Assembly (NCBI RefSeq): GCF_001042715.1
Contig: NZ_CP009687.1
Span: 3,339,418 to 3,403,417 of the forward strand
Source of the DNA: Clostridium aceticum
GTDB taxonomy: Bacteria > Bacillota > Clostridia > Peptostreptococcales > Natronincolaceae
Length of the DNA stretch: 64,000 bases
Direction: 5' to 3'
Shown: one piece after another, positions 52,798 through 60,313 of the stretch
Numbering within the stretch: position 1 is the first letter of the stretch
Layout of the letters: each line of letters opens with the position of its first letter
Translations under genes and position numbers: made by a program
The notes under the pieces: generated by a model
Database searches by the model: none
The model's input: the letters and a program-made list of their open reading frames with translations, nothing else
What the model was told of the DNA's origin: nothing

Positions 52798-53028
52798 TTA
52801 TGAGGTGACACCTCCTTCCTCTTGATCGATTTTTTTAACATTAAAGGGATCTGTTAGATCGTAACCTTCATATTTTTCTAAAAATTCTATTAGCGTTTTT
52901 TTTCTTATCTTCATGCTGCCGAGTTTCAACCTGGGGAGCAGTCCTGCCTTTATTAACTCATATACATATGCAGGGTTGGTTTTAATTAACTTAGCCACTT
53001 CTGGTACCGTATAAAGAATATCTTCCAT
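52798..53028 (-). CDS. excisionase-like HTH protein
   Basis: 76 residues. The pattern ILYTVPEVAKLIKTNPAYVY then ELIKAGLLPRLKLGSMKIRK is a MerR/excisionase-like winged HTH (HTH_17). It could act as the excisionase, although it lies far from the integrase, or as an early regulator. Confidence 0.75.
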   Translation of the reverse strand: MEDILYTVPEVAKLIKTNPAYVYELIKAGLLPRLKLGSMKIRKKTLIEFLEKYEGYDLTDPFNVKKIDQEEGGVTS

Positions 53029-53054
53029 TGTTTTTACCTTCCTTTCTAAATTTC

Positions 53055-53083
53055 TTGTCCACCTCTTTTTTCAATGGTAAAAT
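53055..53083 (+). promoter_or_regulatory. rightward extended -10 promoter (copy D)
   Basis: TTGTCC, 17 bases, TAAAAT preceded by TGG. The same arrangement with similar spacer lies before the genes at 53914 and 54618. Confidence 0.7.
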
Positions 53084-53109
53084 GTACCTATGAAAGGAGG
53101 GGCTATTAA

Positions 53110-53640
53110 ATGAACTTAGATTTTTCAGTCTTTTTAAACCCATCTGTTATTTTACTTGTTGGTATACTCACATATCTTGTAACTAAAAATTCAAACAGGC
53201 ATAGTGTTGCCCGTGATAGATTAATAAGTGCCTATCATCCCATATTTATAGCGATTGAACCCTATCTTTATAAAGATGTAAATGTAAAGTTTGCATTGGA
53301 GTTTATTGACAAATTTAATACCATCAATGAAAATTTCTCATTGTATATCTATCCATCTTTACGTTATAGGGTAATACTTTTACACGAATCGATCTTACAT
53401 AATCACCCCTCAGAGGTAATGAATGAACACTGGAGGATTATCTGTAATTACATTGATGCGGAGTATGACGATCTATGCAAACTTGCACACATGCCCCTAA
53501 GAAGTACCGCCTATCGTATTAACTGTGATCAGTATTATAATAAGCTTGAATTGCTTTTCGCTATAATTAAGCTTCATCTCCCCACGTTGTTCTTTTTTCT
53601 GTTGTTATTTGCTTCTTTTATATATTCAAGCAAACCATAG
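53110..53640 (+). CDS. membrane-anchored cargo protein 1 (rightward)
   Basis: 176 residues: TM helix near 10-25, a cytoplasmic helical domain (ARDRLISAYHPIFIAIEPYL, YKDVNVKFALEFIDKFNT), and a C-terminal TM (PTLFFFLLLFASFIY). SD GAAAGGAGGGG. It runs in the lysogeny direction, opposite to the early genes, and has its own promoter of the shared type. Probably expressed in the lysogen, for example as exclusion factor; this is inferred. Confidence 0.75.
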   Translation: MNLDFSVFLNPSVILLVGILTYLVTKNSNRHSVARDRLISAYHPIFIAIEPYLYKDVNVKFALEFIDKFNTINENFSLYIYPSLRYRVILLHESILHNHPSEVMNEHWRIICNYIDAEYDDLCKLAHMPLRSTAYRINCDQYYNKLELLFAIIKLHLPTLFFFLLLFASFIYSSKP

Positions 53641-53781
53641 ATTTTTTATTGCAATCAGTATAGATATTAATCCAATAAGTATAAGCATAGTTCGCTCCTC
53701 TCTGCCTGCCCTAACAATTAAAGAAACTATCAATATAAACACAAAAATTATCCAAATTGCTAGGGCTACCATTTTTTCCAT
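53626..53781 (-). CDS. small membrane protein (leftward module A)
   Basis: 51 residues (MEKMVALAIWIIFVFILIVS, then LLIGL-like second helix) with two TM helices separated by RAGREERT. SD GAGGAGGTGAG lies in the duplicated block A. It overlaps the end of the convergent gene at 53110-53640 by 15 bases. Confidence 0.7.
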   Translation of the reverse strand: MEKMVALAIWIIFVFILIVSLIVRAGREERTMLILIGLISILIAIKNLWFA

Positions 53782-53907
53782 CCCCGCTCACCTCCTCTCA
53801 CATTATTTGCCCCCCTTTGCCACAAAACTTTAAACTACATCTCTTGAAGCGATACACTCATCTTGTCCCCCACTATAATAAGTGGTAAAATACCCCTAAA
53901 GGGGGTG
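53782..53907. repeat. divergent promoter block A
   Basis: 126 bp almost identical to block B (54484-54608), with a 61-bp partial copy C at 55151-55212. It runs from the SD of the leftward gene to the GGGGGTG SD of the rightward gene, so the whole control region between two divergent genes is duplicated while the genes differ. Confidence 0.9.
53863..53891 (+). promoter_or_regulatory. rightward extended -10 promoter in block A
   Basis: TTGTCC, 17 bases, then TAAAAT with TGG before it. ACCCCTAAAGGGGGT just downstream forms a hairpin that covers the SD. Confidence 0.75.
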
Positions 53908-53913
53908 TAAATA

Positions 53914-54270
53914 ATGAGTAATTTTGAGCTTAACAATGAGCAAACATCCTTGCTAATATTTGCCTTAAATTTGTTCATTTCTAATAATATTGAAGGCATA
54001 TCTGTTGAAAGAAAGCAGATTAAAAATGATCTTGCTATCTCTGCGGGTAAGAAATTATCTGCACACCAGAATAACTTTAATGCCGAAGATATTAAAATCA
54101 TGGTTTCTTCTCTTCGGTATTTTGAAAGCGTTATAGAAGGCACTAGTTCAGTTTCTGAAGAATTTAAATTAGATCAAGCTACTTCCAAATATCTTTCTCT
54201 AATTAAAGATATAATGGATATTATTGAATCTGCTTTAAATTCTCAAGGCTATTCTCTTTACCCCGAATAA
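53914..54270 (+). CDS. helical cargo protein 2 (rightward)
   Basis: 118 residues, soluble and helical (MSNFELNNEQTSLLIFALNL, SVERKQIKNDLAISAGKKLS, SLRYFESVIEGTSSV). SD AGGGGGTG. Its promoter is in block A. No family recognised. It ends by overlapping the convergent leftward gene of module B by 13 bases. Confidence 0.7.
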   Translation: MSNFELNNEQTSLLIFALNLFISNNIEGISVERKQIKNDLAISAGKKLSAHQNNFNAEDIKIMVSSLRYFESVIEGTSSVSEEFKLDQATSKYLSLIKDIMDIIESALNSQGYSLYPE

Positions 54271-54482
54271 CTAATTTTCACTTGTATGTCTGTATGTTCG
54301 CTAAAATCTGAAGACAGTAATCTTATAAGATGCTGTCTTATTTCTTTTTGCTCCTCACTTGGCGATTGTTTTTCTATCATTTCTTTTTTATCTTCTCTAA
54401 TCTTATTCATTCTTTCTACAAACGCTTCTATTTCTAACTTGGCTACTTCTTCTTTTGTAAGTTCTTCTGGTATTTTTACCAC
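54258..54482 (-). CDS. small charged helical protein (leftward module B)
   Basis: From GTG 54482 the product MVKIPEELTKEEVAKLEIEA then FVERMNKIREDKKEM has 74 residues; the SD GGAGGTGA is part of block B. Strongly coiled-coil, then EIRQHLIRLLSSDFSEHTDI. Unknown function. Confidence 0.6.
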   Translation of the reverse strand: MVKIPEELTKEEVAKLEIEAFVERMNKIREDKKEMIEKQSPSEEQKEIRQHLIRLLSSDFSEHTDIQVKISYSG

Positions 54483-54483
54483 T

Positions 54484-54608
54484 CCCCTCTCACCTCCTCC
54501 CACATCGTTTGCCCCCTTTTGCCACAAAACTTTAAACTACATCTCTTGAAGCGACACGCTCATCTTGTCCCCCTCTATAATAAGTGGTAAAATACCCCTA
54601 AAGGGGGT
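54484..54608. repeat. divergent promoter block B
   Basis: 125 bp, about 95% identical by eye to block A (53782-53907). Differences are single bases such as GATACA versus GACACG. It contains both SDs and the rightward promoter. Confidence 0.9.
54565..54593 (+). promoter_or_regulatory. rightward extended -10 promoter in block B
   Basis: TTGTCC, 17 bases, TGG-TAAAAT as in block A. Confidence 0.75.
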
Positions 54609-54617
54609 GAATACTTA

Positions 54618-54881
54618 ATGTATACTTTAGAACGTCCAGAAGATTTGTCTGATAATGCTTGGAAAATGATGCAAGCTGTCTATGAAAATTATGAAAAAAA
54701 TGATAGTAAAGAATTTGAAGATTTTAGTCAGTTTAATTTTTCTGCTGAAGAACTGGATCGGTGTTGTAAAGAACTTGATGATAAAAGTTATGTTTTTTGG
54801 GAACGTCCAAGCACTGGTGAAATGTATCTATATATGCTTACAAAAATCCTTCCCTATGCCAAACTTCATCGAAGCATATAA
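54618..54881 (+). CDS. small acidic cargo protein 3 (rightward)
   Basis: 87 residues (MYTLERPEDLSDNAWKMMQA, DSKEFEDFSQFNFSAEELDR, CCKELDDKSYVFWERPSTGE). Acidic, with a possible small winged-helix-like end. Promoter in block B. It overlaps the convergent leftward gene of module C by 16 bases. No family recognised. Confidence 0.7.
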   Translation: MYTLERPEDLSDNAWKMMQAVYENYEKNDSKEFEDFSQFNFSAEELDRCCKELDDKSYVFWERPSTGEMYLYMLTKILPYAKLHRSI

Positions 54882-55150
54882 TCAATAAACTTTTGTCCTT
54901 GGTCAGTTGTTTCTACGTATATGAGGAATGACTGATCGAATTCTTTTTCAATATCAAGATCAATCTTTCGATTAATCAAAATATGATGATGAAGTTTCAT
55001 TTGTTTATTTATCTCTGTCGCTGTAAAAATTTTGATGCCTTGCTTTTTCTCTAGTACGCTTATAATTCTCTTGATAACTTCCAGAAAATTATCTAACCCT
55101 TTTTCTGTCATATCTTTTGGAGCCAAAGTAATTATTGTACTTTGATCCAT
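54866..55150 (-). CDS. small protein with HHH motif (leftward module C)
   Basis: 94 residues (DMTEKGLDNFLEVIKRIISV, IFTATEINKQMKLHHHILIN, QSFLIYVETTDQGQKFIDYM). SD GAGGTGAG in block C. Follows the Cro-like gene, so it is likely the first early gene of the lytic operon. Unknown function. Confidence 0.65.
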   Translation of the reverse strand: MDQSTIITLAPKDMTEKGLDNFLEVIKRIISVLEKKQGIKIFTATEINKQMKLHHHILINRKIDLDIEKEFDQSFLIYVETTDQGQKFIDYMLR

Positions 55151-55212
55151 CCCCTCTCACCTCCTCTCACATTGATTGCCCCTTTTGCCACAAAACTTTA
55201 AACTACATCTCT
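55151..55212. repeat. partial divergent block C
   Basis: 62 bp matching the left half of blocks A and B (SD side), ending at CTACATCTCT. After that the sequence forms a hairpin CTACAT/ATGTAG and the operator at 55226; the rightward promoter half is absent. Confidence 0.85.
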
Positions 55213-55225
55213 ATATGTAGATATT

Positions 55226-55239
55226 TTGCGTTTACGTAA
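55226..55239. promoter_or_regulatory. operator O4
   Basis: TTGCGTTTACGTAA, identical to the site at 55461. It overlaps the end of the Cro-like gene and lies before the gene at 55150, so it may control a downstream early promoter. Confidence 0.7.
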
Positions 55240-55441
55240 TTTTTTCAGCAAAAAAAATTTCTGTAGGATTTTTAATATCAAGGTGCTCACATAATAGTTG
55301 AATCTCATTTCTATAAAAATCACTTTCACCATTCATTTTCCTATATAACGTAGTTAAGTTTATATCTAGCAAATCAGCGATGTCTTTAAGCGACTTTCCA
55401 GACAAGAGCACTTGTGCTCTAAATTTTTTTTTATCAAACAT
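55232..55441 (-). CDS. Cro-like HTH repressor
   Basis: 69 residues: MFDKKKFRAQVLLSGKSLKD then IADLLDINLTTLYRKMNGES form an XRE-type HTH. SD AAAAGGAGGTGG. It is divergent from the repressor gene and first of the leftward early operon, like Cro of lambdoid phages. Confidence 0.85.
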   Translation of the reverse strand: MFDKKKFRAQVLLSGKSLKDIADLLDINLTTLYRKMNGESDFYRNEIQLLCEHLDIKNPTEIFFAEKIT

Positions 55442-55460
55442 TATAAAACCACCTCCTTTT

Positions 55461-55474
55461 TTGCGTTTACGTAA
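55461..55474. promoter_or_regulatory. operator O1
   Basis: TTGCGTTTACGTAA lies just downstream of the -10 of the leftward early promoter. Confidence 0.8.
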
Positions 55475-55478
55475 TTTT

Positions 55479-55507
55479 ATAATAATGCAAGCTAACTATA
55501 TTGTCAA
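55479..55507 (-). promoter_or_regulatory. leftward early promoter (PR-like)
   Basis: TTGACA (55507-55502), 17 bases, TATTAT (55484-55479). Near-consensus, flanked and overlapped by operators O2 and O1. It should drive the Cro-like gene and lytic operon. Confidence 0.85.
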
Positions 55508-55520
55508 TACGTAAACGCAA
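55507..55520. promoter_or_regulatory. operator O2
   Basis: ATACGTAAACGCAA, reverse form of the TTGCGTTTACGTAA site, adjoins the -35 of the leftward promoter. Confidence 0.8.
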
Positions 55521-55547
55521 TTTTTTTGTAAAATTTTAAAAAATATA

Positions 55548-55561
55548 TTGCAAATACGCAA
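55548..55561. promoter_or_regulatory. operator O3
   Basis: TTGCAAATACGCAA, a more symmetric variant, covers the -35 of the rightward repressor promoter and may serve autoregulation. Confidence 0.75.
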
Positions 55562-55576
55562 ATTATTTGATATAGT
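55548..55576 (+). promoter_or_regulatory. repressor promoter (PRM-like)
   Basis: TTGCAA (55548-55553), 17 bases, TATAGT (55571-55576). Overlaps operator O3 and drives the lysogeny genes. Confidence 0.75.
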
Positions 55577-55605
55577 ATTCCTAGAAATTGGAAGGTAGGT
55601 GTATT

Positions 55606-55968
55606 ATGGATTTTAAAGACAAGGTTAAAAATAGACGCCTCGAATTAGGCTTAACACTTGAGGAAGTTGCAAAAATTGTAGGTGTTAGTGCTCCTACTAT
55701 ACAAAGATATGAGACTGGAGAAATTAAAAATATTCGTAGAGATAAAATCAAGCTATTAGCAGATGCGCTTCAAGTTTCTCCTGCATACTTGATGGATTGG
55801 GATGAGTTAACTGATAAAAATAAAATAAATAAGAAATCAAATCTTGACGATGACGATGTTTTCACCAGGGCGGCTCATAAAGTAGGTCATGATGGACCTC
55901 TTACAGAAGAAGAAAAGGAAAAGATAGCTCTCGCTATTAAGATAGCTTTAATGAAAAACAAAGAATAG
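55606..55968 (+). CDS. phage repressor, XRE family
   Basis: 120 residues from ATG 55606 (SD GGTAGGTG). N-terminal XRE HTH (RRLELGLTLEEVAKIVGVSA, PTIQRYETGEI) and a C-terminal tail (DDDVFTRAAHKVGHDGPLTE then EEKEKIALAIKIALMKNKE) instead of a LexA-type peptidase. The tail is nearly the same in the next protein. With the ImmA-like protease downstream it fits ImmR/ImmA-type control, where the protease inactivates the repressor on induction. Confidence 0.88.
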   Translation: MDFKDKVKNRRLELGLTLEEVAKIVGVSAPTIQRYETGEIKNIRRDKIKLLADALQVSPAYLMDWDELTDKNKINKKSNLDDDDVFTRAAHKVGHDGPLTEEEKEKIALAIKIALMKNKE

Positions 55969-56596
55969 AAGGAGTTCTATTTACGATATGTTATCAGATA
56001 GAGTTAAAAAATTAAAAAAAGAAAAGAAATTAACAAATGAAGAACTTGCTTTAAAATCTGGTATTCCAATTGGTACTTTAAATAAAATATTGAACGGTAC
56101 TACAATAGACCCAAAACTCTCTACAGCAACTACTTTAGCTAAAGCTTTGGATTGCACCATAGATTATTTAGTATATGAAGAAGTTCCTGAAATCGGAGGG
56201 AATCAAATGGCTGAAAAACCAATGGTAAATAAAATAAAATTTGCGGAACGCCTAAAAAGATTAATGGAAGCCTCTAGCGAAACAGTATATTCCATTGCTG
56301 AAATAGTTCATTTAAGTGCTCCAACTATATCTAGATACTTAAATGCAGAAATGGCTGCCAAAATAACAACTATAGAAGCAATAGCTAGACATTTCAGAGT
56401 AAACCCAGTATGGTTATTAGGATATGATGTTCCAGAAAGACTCGTTGAAGAAAAGCAAGCAAATTCCCAAGATGATAATGACGATATTTTCACCAGAGCG
56501 GCTCATAAAGTAGGTCATGATGGACCTCTTACAGAAGAAGAAAAGGAAAAGATAGCTCTCGCTATTAAGATAGCTTTAATGAAAAACAAAGAATAG
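55856..56596 (+). repeat. 113-bp direct repeat encoding the repressor tails
   Basis: 55856-55968 and 56484-56596 are identical but for two bases, 628 bp apart, and each ends with the stop codon of a repressor gene. The upstream HTH parts differ. Confidence 0.95.
55988..56596 (+). CDS. two-HTH repressor fusion with internal start
   Basis: 202 residues. Residues 1-70 form one XRE HTH (LTNEELALKSGIPIGTLNKI), residues 85-150 a second (VYSIAEIVHLSAPTISRYLN), and residues 168-202 repeat the tail of the preceding repressor. An in-frame ATG at 56207 has a strong SD CGGAGGG at proper distance, so a 129-residue second product beginning MAEKPMVNK may also be made. It appears to be a small XRE gene joined in frame to a duplicated repressor. 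Confidence 0.8.
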   Translation: MLSDRVKKLKKEKKLTNEELALKSGIPIGTLNKILNGTTIDPKLSTATTLAKALDCTIDYLVYEEVPEIGGNQMAEKPMVNKIKFAERLKRLMEASSETVYSIAEIVHLSAPTISRYLNAEMAAKITTIEAIARHFRVNPVWLLGYDVPERLVEEKQANSQDDNDDIFTRAAHKVGHDGPLTEEEKEKIALAIKIALMKNKE

Positions 56597-56607
56597 CAGG
56601 TGATATC

Positions 56608-57084
56608 ATGAATTTATATGAGAAAAAACTATCAGAAATTACTACAAAAGTGTTTGTTGATGATATGGCAGACCTTCCCCTTGGAACTAAAGGATATTAT
56701 ACAAATGAGCATAAAATAGATTTAATTTTGCTTAGCCGATATCTCTCAACAACTGCTGAAAAGTTATGTACCCTTATTGAAGAGATAGGCCACTATCATA
56801 CAACCTTTGGTGATATAACAGATCAGGCGAAGGTTGAAAATCGAAAACAAGAAATCAAAGCCCGCCGCTGGGCATACAGAAAATTGGTAGGTATAACAGA
56901 TTTGATACAAGCCTCAAAGCAAGGGATTCGTAATAGACATGAATTAGCGGAATTTTTAGGTGTTACAGAAGAGTTTTTAAATGATGCTTTGCTATATTAT
57001 AAAGATAAATATGGATTATTTTATGAAATTGATAATTACATAGTCTATTTTGAGCCTTTAGGGGTCATAGAAAAATTTTTTTAG
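56608..57084 (+). CDS. ImmA/IrrE-like metallopeptidase
   Basis: 158 residues. The zinc site is LIEEIGHYHTTFGD: a common phage variant in which the first His of HExxH is Glu (EEIGH, His62). RRWAYRKLVGITDLIQASKQ and the ELAEFLGVTEEFL segment are typical ImmA sequence. By analogy with ICEBs1 ImmA it should cut the repressors encoded directly upstream. It lies 11 bases after them. Confidence 0.88.
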   Translation: MNLYEKKLSEITTKVFVDDMADLPLGTKGYYTNEHKIDLILLSRYLSTTAEKLCTLIEEIGHYHTTFGDITDQAKVENRKQEIKARRWAYRKLVGITDLIQASKQGIRNRHELAEFLGVTEEFLNDALLYYKDKYGLFYEIDNYIVYFEPLGVIEKFF

Positions 57085-57125
57085 CGTAGCTACCGAACAT
57101 ACGTTCATTTGAAAGGAGGTATTTT

Positions 57126-57419
57126 GTGACAATAATAAATGTTTCAAAAGAAAACGCAGGGACAATAAGATTAATAAATCAAGACAATTTATTTAAAGAG
57201 GTGCAGATTTACGAGTATAAAAACTTAAGAATTATTTATTGTGTAACAACTTACAACGCTTTACACATTAGTGCGTCCACGCCTTTTGGTCCTGCTAGTA
57301 AAAAGGATTTAGTAAATATTTTTAAAAAGCTGACTGATAAGCCTATTAGTGATTTTCAGTTTATGCTAACCAGTAGAGCTGCTTATTTACTGGAACAGGT
57401 GCCAGAATTTGCAGATTAA
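57126..57419 (+). CDS. small lysogeny-operon protein
   Basis: 97 residues from GTG 57126, SD AAAGGAGG. Alpha/beta (RIIYCVTTYNALHISASTPF, GPASKKDLVNIFKKLTDKPI, FMLTSRAAYLLEQV). No family recognised; it sits between the ImmA-like gene and the integrase. Confidence 0.6.
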   Translation: MTIINVSKENAGTIRLINQDNLFKEVQIYEYKNLRIIYCVTTYNALHISASTPFGPASKKDLVNIFKKLTDKPISDFQFMLTSRAAYLLEQVPEFAD

Positions 57420-57441
57420 ATAAGAAAGGAATGATTTTACT

Positions 57442-58692
57442 ATGGAAGGTCATGTAAGAAAGAGAGGTGCAAAGTGGTACTACAGCTTCGAGGCCGCTAA
57501 CGTTGATGGTAAAAGAAAAAGAATAGAAAGAGTAGGTGGTAGAACCAAAAAAGAAGCTGAGGCAGCCTTGAGAAAAGCTATAGAAGAATATGAAAATACA
57601 GGGTTACACTTTGAACCAACAGAAACTTCTGTTGCTGACTATATGGACTATTGGTTTAAAAATTATGTTGAGGTGAATTGCAAATATAACACAAAGACTA
57701 GCTATGAAGGTATCATCAGAAATCACATTAAACCTTCACTTGGTATCTATAAGTTAAAGTCATTGACCCCTGCTATACTGCAAGAGTTTGTAAACAATAA
57801 ATATTTAACTGGATTAAGTAAAAATCATCTTACAAATATCATGGCGGTATTAAACGGATCTTTAAAATATGCGGTGCATCCATGCGAATTTATTAAAACT
57901 AATCCAATGCAATATGTTAAATATCCAAAGTATGAACATTCTAAGACTGATATAGACCATAAGGTAATTACCGATAATGAACTAGAAAAAATACTAGAAA
58001 GATTTCCACCAGAGACACCTTACTACATGCCTATTATGATAGGATATTATACGGGCTGCAGGATCGGTGAAGTCATGGGGCTAACGTGGGAGGATATAGA
58101 CCTGGAAAAAGAGATTATTTGCATTGATAAGATTCTCTATAAGCGTAAGCCCAATTGGTACTTAGGTTCTACTAAAACTGAATCTTCCGTGAGAAGTATC
58201 AAAATAGGTAAGACCTTGGTTGTCGCTCTAAGACAACATAAAAAATTACAAATGGAAAATAGGCTTAAATACGGACAACATTTTATTCAGCAGTATGAGA
58301 CGGAAGAAATAGATGAAAAGACAAATGAAAAAATAAGAAGAATTCATTCTCTTTCAGTTTCAGTTGACACTAAAATGCAGCCAATAAATATGGTATGTAC
58401 TAAAGAAAGTGGCGAAATAGTCACCCCTGATACCTTTAAATATGCTTCCAGGGTAATTCACTATAGCTTAGGAATATTGTTCAATTTCCACTCCTTAAGG
58501 CACACTCACGCAACTTTATTGATTGAAAACGGAGCAAACATCAAGGATGTTCAAAAGAGACTTGGTCATTCCAGGATAGAAACAACACTGAATACTTACA
58601 CCCATCAGACTGAATCTATGTCTAATGAAACCGTAGATATATTCGAGAAGGTTGCAAAGAAAAAAGATGGCTTGCCTACCAAAGCAAAGTAG
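57442..58692 (+). CDS. int: tyrosine-type integrase
   Basis: 416 residues. Arm-binding domain 1-50 (MEGHVRKRGAKWYYSFEAAN), SAM-like core-binding 60-165, catalytic domain 175-405 with Arg207 (TGCRIGEVMGL), His350/Arg353 (HSLRHTHATLL), His376 (LGHS) and nucleophile Tyr386 (LNTYTH). Tn916/phage type. The attachment site should lie just after the gene. Confidence 0.95.
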   Translation: MEGHVRKRGAKWYYSFEAANVDGKRKRIERVGGRTKKEAEAALRKAIEEYENTGLHFEPTETSVADYMDYWFKNYVEVNCKYNTKTSYEGIIRNHIKPSLGIYKLKSLTPAILQEFVNNKYLTGLSKNHLTNIMAVLNGSLKYAVHPCEFIKTNPMQYVKYPKYEHSKTDIDHKVITDNELEKILERFPPETPYYMPIMIGYYTGCRIGEVMGLTWEDIDLEKEIICIDKILYKRKPNWYLGSTKTESSVRSIKIGKTLVVALRQHKKLQMENRLKYGQHFIQQYETEEIDEKTNEKIRRIHSLSVSVDTKMQPINMVCTKESGEIVTPDTFKYASRVIHYSLGILFNFHSLRHTHATLLIENGANIKDVQKRLGHSRIETTLNTYTHQTESMSNETVDIFEKVAKKKDGLPTKAK

Positions 58693-58745
58693 TCTTGCCA
58701 ACGGGTAAAAAATTGCGTTGGCAAATTGTAGGCAATCCAACATAG
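58693..58745. other. candidate right attachment region
   Basis: TTGCCAAC, a 14-base spacer and GTTGGCAA form an inverted repeat at 58695-58724, followed by TTGTAGGCAATCCAACATAG. Part of it resembles 22129-22156 on the left. The chromosome resumes near the rlmD stop at 58756. Confidence 0.5.
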
Positions 58746-58755
58746 ATCGCTATTT

Positions 58756-60126
58756 TTATTCTTTTAAACCATTGCTATTCCTAGAAAGTTTACAAACACT
58801 CTCAACATGAGCCGTATGCGGAAACATATCCACAGGCTGCACCTCCACCGTCTTATACCCCTTCTCTTCTAAATAAGCCAAATCTCTTGCCAAAGAAGCC
58901 GGGTTGCAAGATACATATACTACTCTTCTGGGGTTCATTTTTACTATGGTTTCTAATACCTTCTCTTCACAGCCTTTTCTTGGAGGGTCTACTACTACTA
59001 TGTCTGCTTTTAATCCCTTTTCATAAAGCTCTGGTATCACCACTTCTGCTTCTCCCACATAAAACTCCGTGTTGTTTATATCATTAATCCTAGCATTTTC
59101 CTTAGCATCTTTGATAGCAGCATCTACCACCTCTACACCTACTACCTTCTTGGCTTTCTTTGCTAAGAATAAGGATATCGTCCCTATGCCACAGTAGATA
59201 TCAAATACATTTTCTTCCCCTGTCAAATCTGCATACGCTAAGGCCTTCTCATACAACACTTTCGTTTGAGTAGGATTTACTTGAAAAAAGGATTGTGCTG
59301 AAATATGAAATTTTAAATCTCCTATGTAGTCTACAATTTTATCCTCACCATAAATAGTTATAGTCTCTCTACCAAAAATAACATTAGTGTCTTTATTATT
59401 GATATTTTGAACAATGCTCTTTAATCCTTTTACCTTCTTTTGAAGCATTTCTACTAAACGATCCTTCAAAGGTAGATCTTTTCCATTTGTGATGATGACC
59501 ACCATCACTTCTCCCGTTTCAAAGCCTACCTTAGTTACTACATGCCTTATAAGTCCTTTCTTGCTTTTTTCATCATAGACAGTTATTTTGTAAGCTTCGA
59601 TATACTCCTTCATTACCTCTATAACCTCTTTGTTGATAGGCGCTTGAATATGACAATAATCTGTAGCTACTATATCGTGGCTTCCCTTTTTATAAAAACC
59701 AAGGATTGCTTTACCCTTCATCATACCTACTGGAAATTGGGACTTATTACGGTATTCATAAGGATTTTCCATACCTATAGTAGGATGAACAACCGTTTCT
59801 ACTTTTCCTATTCTCTCTAAAATTTCCTTTACCCGATTCCCTTTAATAGCTAGTTGCTTTTTGTAATCCATATGCATGATTTGACATCCACCGCATGTAC
59901 TGGCTAAACTACAAGGTGGCTCAATTCTATCCTTCGAAGGCTGAAGCATTTGGATGATTCTACCCATACCATAATTTTTCTTAAGGGTCTTTAGTTTTAT
60001 CTTTACAATATCCCCTGGAATCCCCCCTTCAACAAAAACTGTAAAACCTTCTATTCTTCCTACCCCTTCACCTGTATGTCCTATGTCTTCTATTTCAACG
60101 GTATATATGCTGTTTTTTTGTAACAT
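58756..60126 (-). CDS. rlmD: 23S rRNA (uracil-C5)-methyltransferase
   Basis: 456 residues. N-terminal TRAM domain (MLQKNSIYTVEIEDIGHTGE), a 4Fe-4S-type cysteine group (PCSLASTCGGCQIMHM), SAM site (VFDIYCGIGTISLFLA), DPPRKGC, and catalytic Cys in YVSCNPASLARDL. It makes m5U in 23S rRNA (RumA/RlmD or the RlmCD type of Firmicutes). The prophage ends right after it. Confidence 0.93.
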   Translation of the reverse strand: MLQKNSIYTVEIEDIGHTGEGVGRIEGFTVFVEGGIPGDIVKIKLKTLKKNYGMGRIIQMLQPSKDRIEPPCSLASTCGGCQIMHMDYKKQLAIKGNRVKEILERIGKVETVVHPTIGMENPYEYRNKSQFPVGMMKGKAILGFYKKGSHDIVATDYCHIQAPINKEVIEVMKEYIEAYKITVYDEKSKKGLIRHVVTKVGFETGEVMVVIITNGKDLPLKDRLVEMLQKKVKGLKSIVQNINNKDTNVIFGRETITIYGEDKIVDYIGDLKFHISAQSFFQVNPTQTKVLYEKALAYADLTGEENVFDIYCGIGTISLFLAKKAKKVVGVEVVDAAIKDAKENARINDINNTEFYVGEAEVVIPELYEKGLKADIVVVDPPRKGCEEKVLETIVKMNPRRVVYVSCNPASLARDLAYLEEKGYKTVEVQPVDMFPHTAHVESVCKLSRNSNGLKE

Positions 60127-60313
60127 TACGCATCTGCACTCCTTTTTTCTATGTTCCTTTTGTCGAAACTTATAGTTTTTCTTTTATTTAATGCTGTTTT
60201 TCCCTCTTTATAGCAACATTTGTTTTATGGTTTTTGTTTACCATGTATACCCATTATATTATAATATATAGTAATTATATAAAAAGGACAAGCTTAGAAG
60301 GGAGTAGAAAAAG

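Noticed and set aside
53609-53833. Plus-strand frame at the end of the first cargo gene
   Set aside because: The opposite strand has a well-formed 51-residue membrane protein with a strong SD, which explains the frame.
53874-53879. TATAAT as -10 of the rightward promoters
   Set aside because: It is missing in the third related promoter (53055-53083) and has no -35 at proper distance; TTGTCC-17-TAAAAT is shared by all three.
53835-54143. Minus-strand frame opposite 53914-54270
   Set aside because: No SD; it spans the promoter block and is antisense to a gene with strong signals.
54286-54549. Plus-strand frame opposite the module B leftward gene
   Set aside because: Ser-rich antisense shadow without SD.
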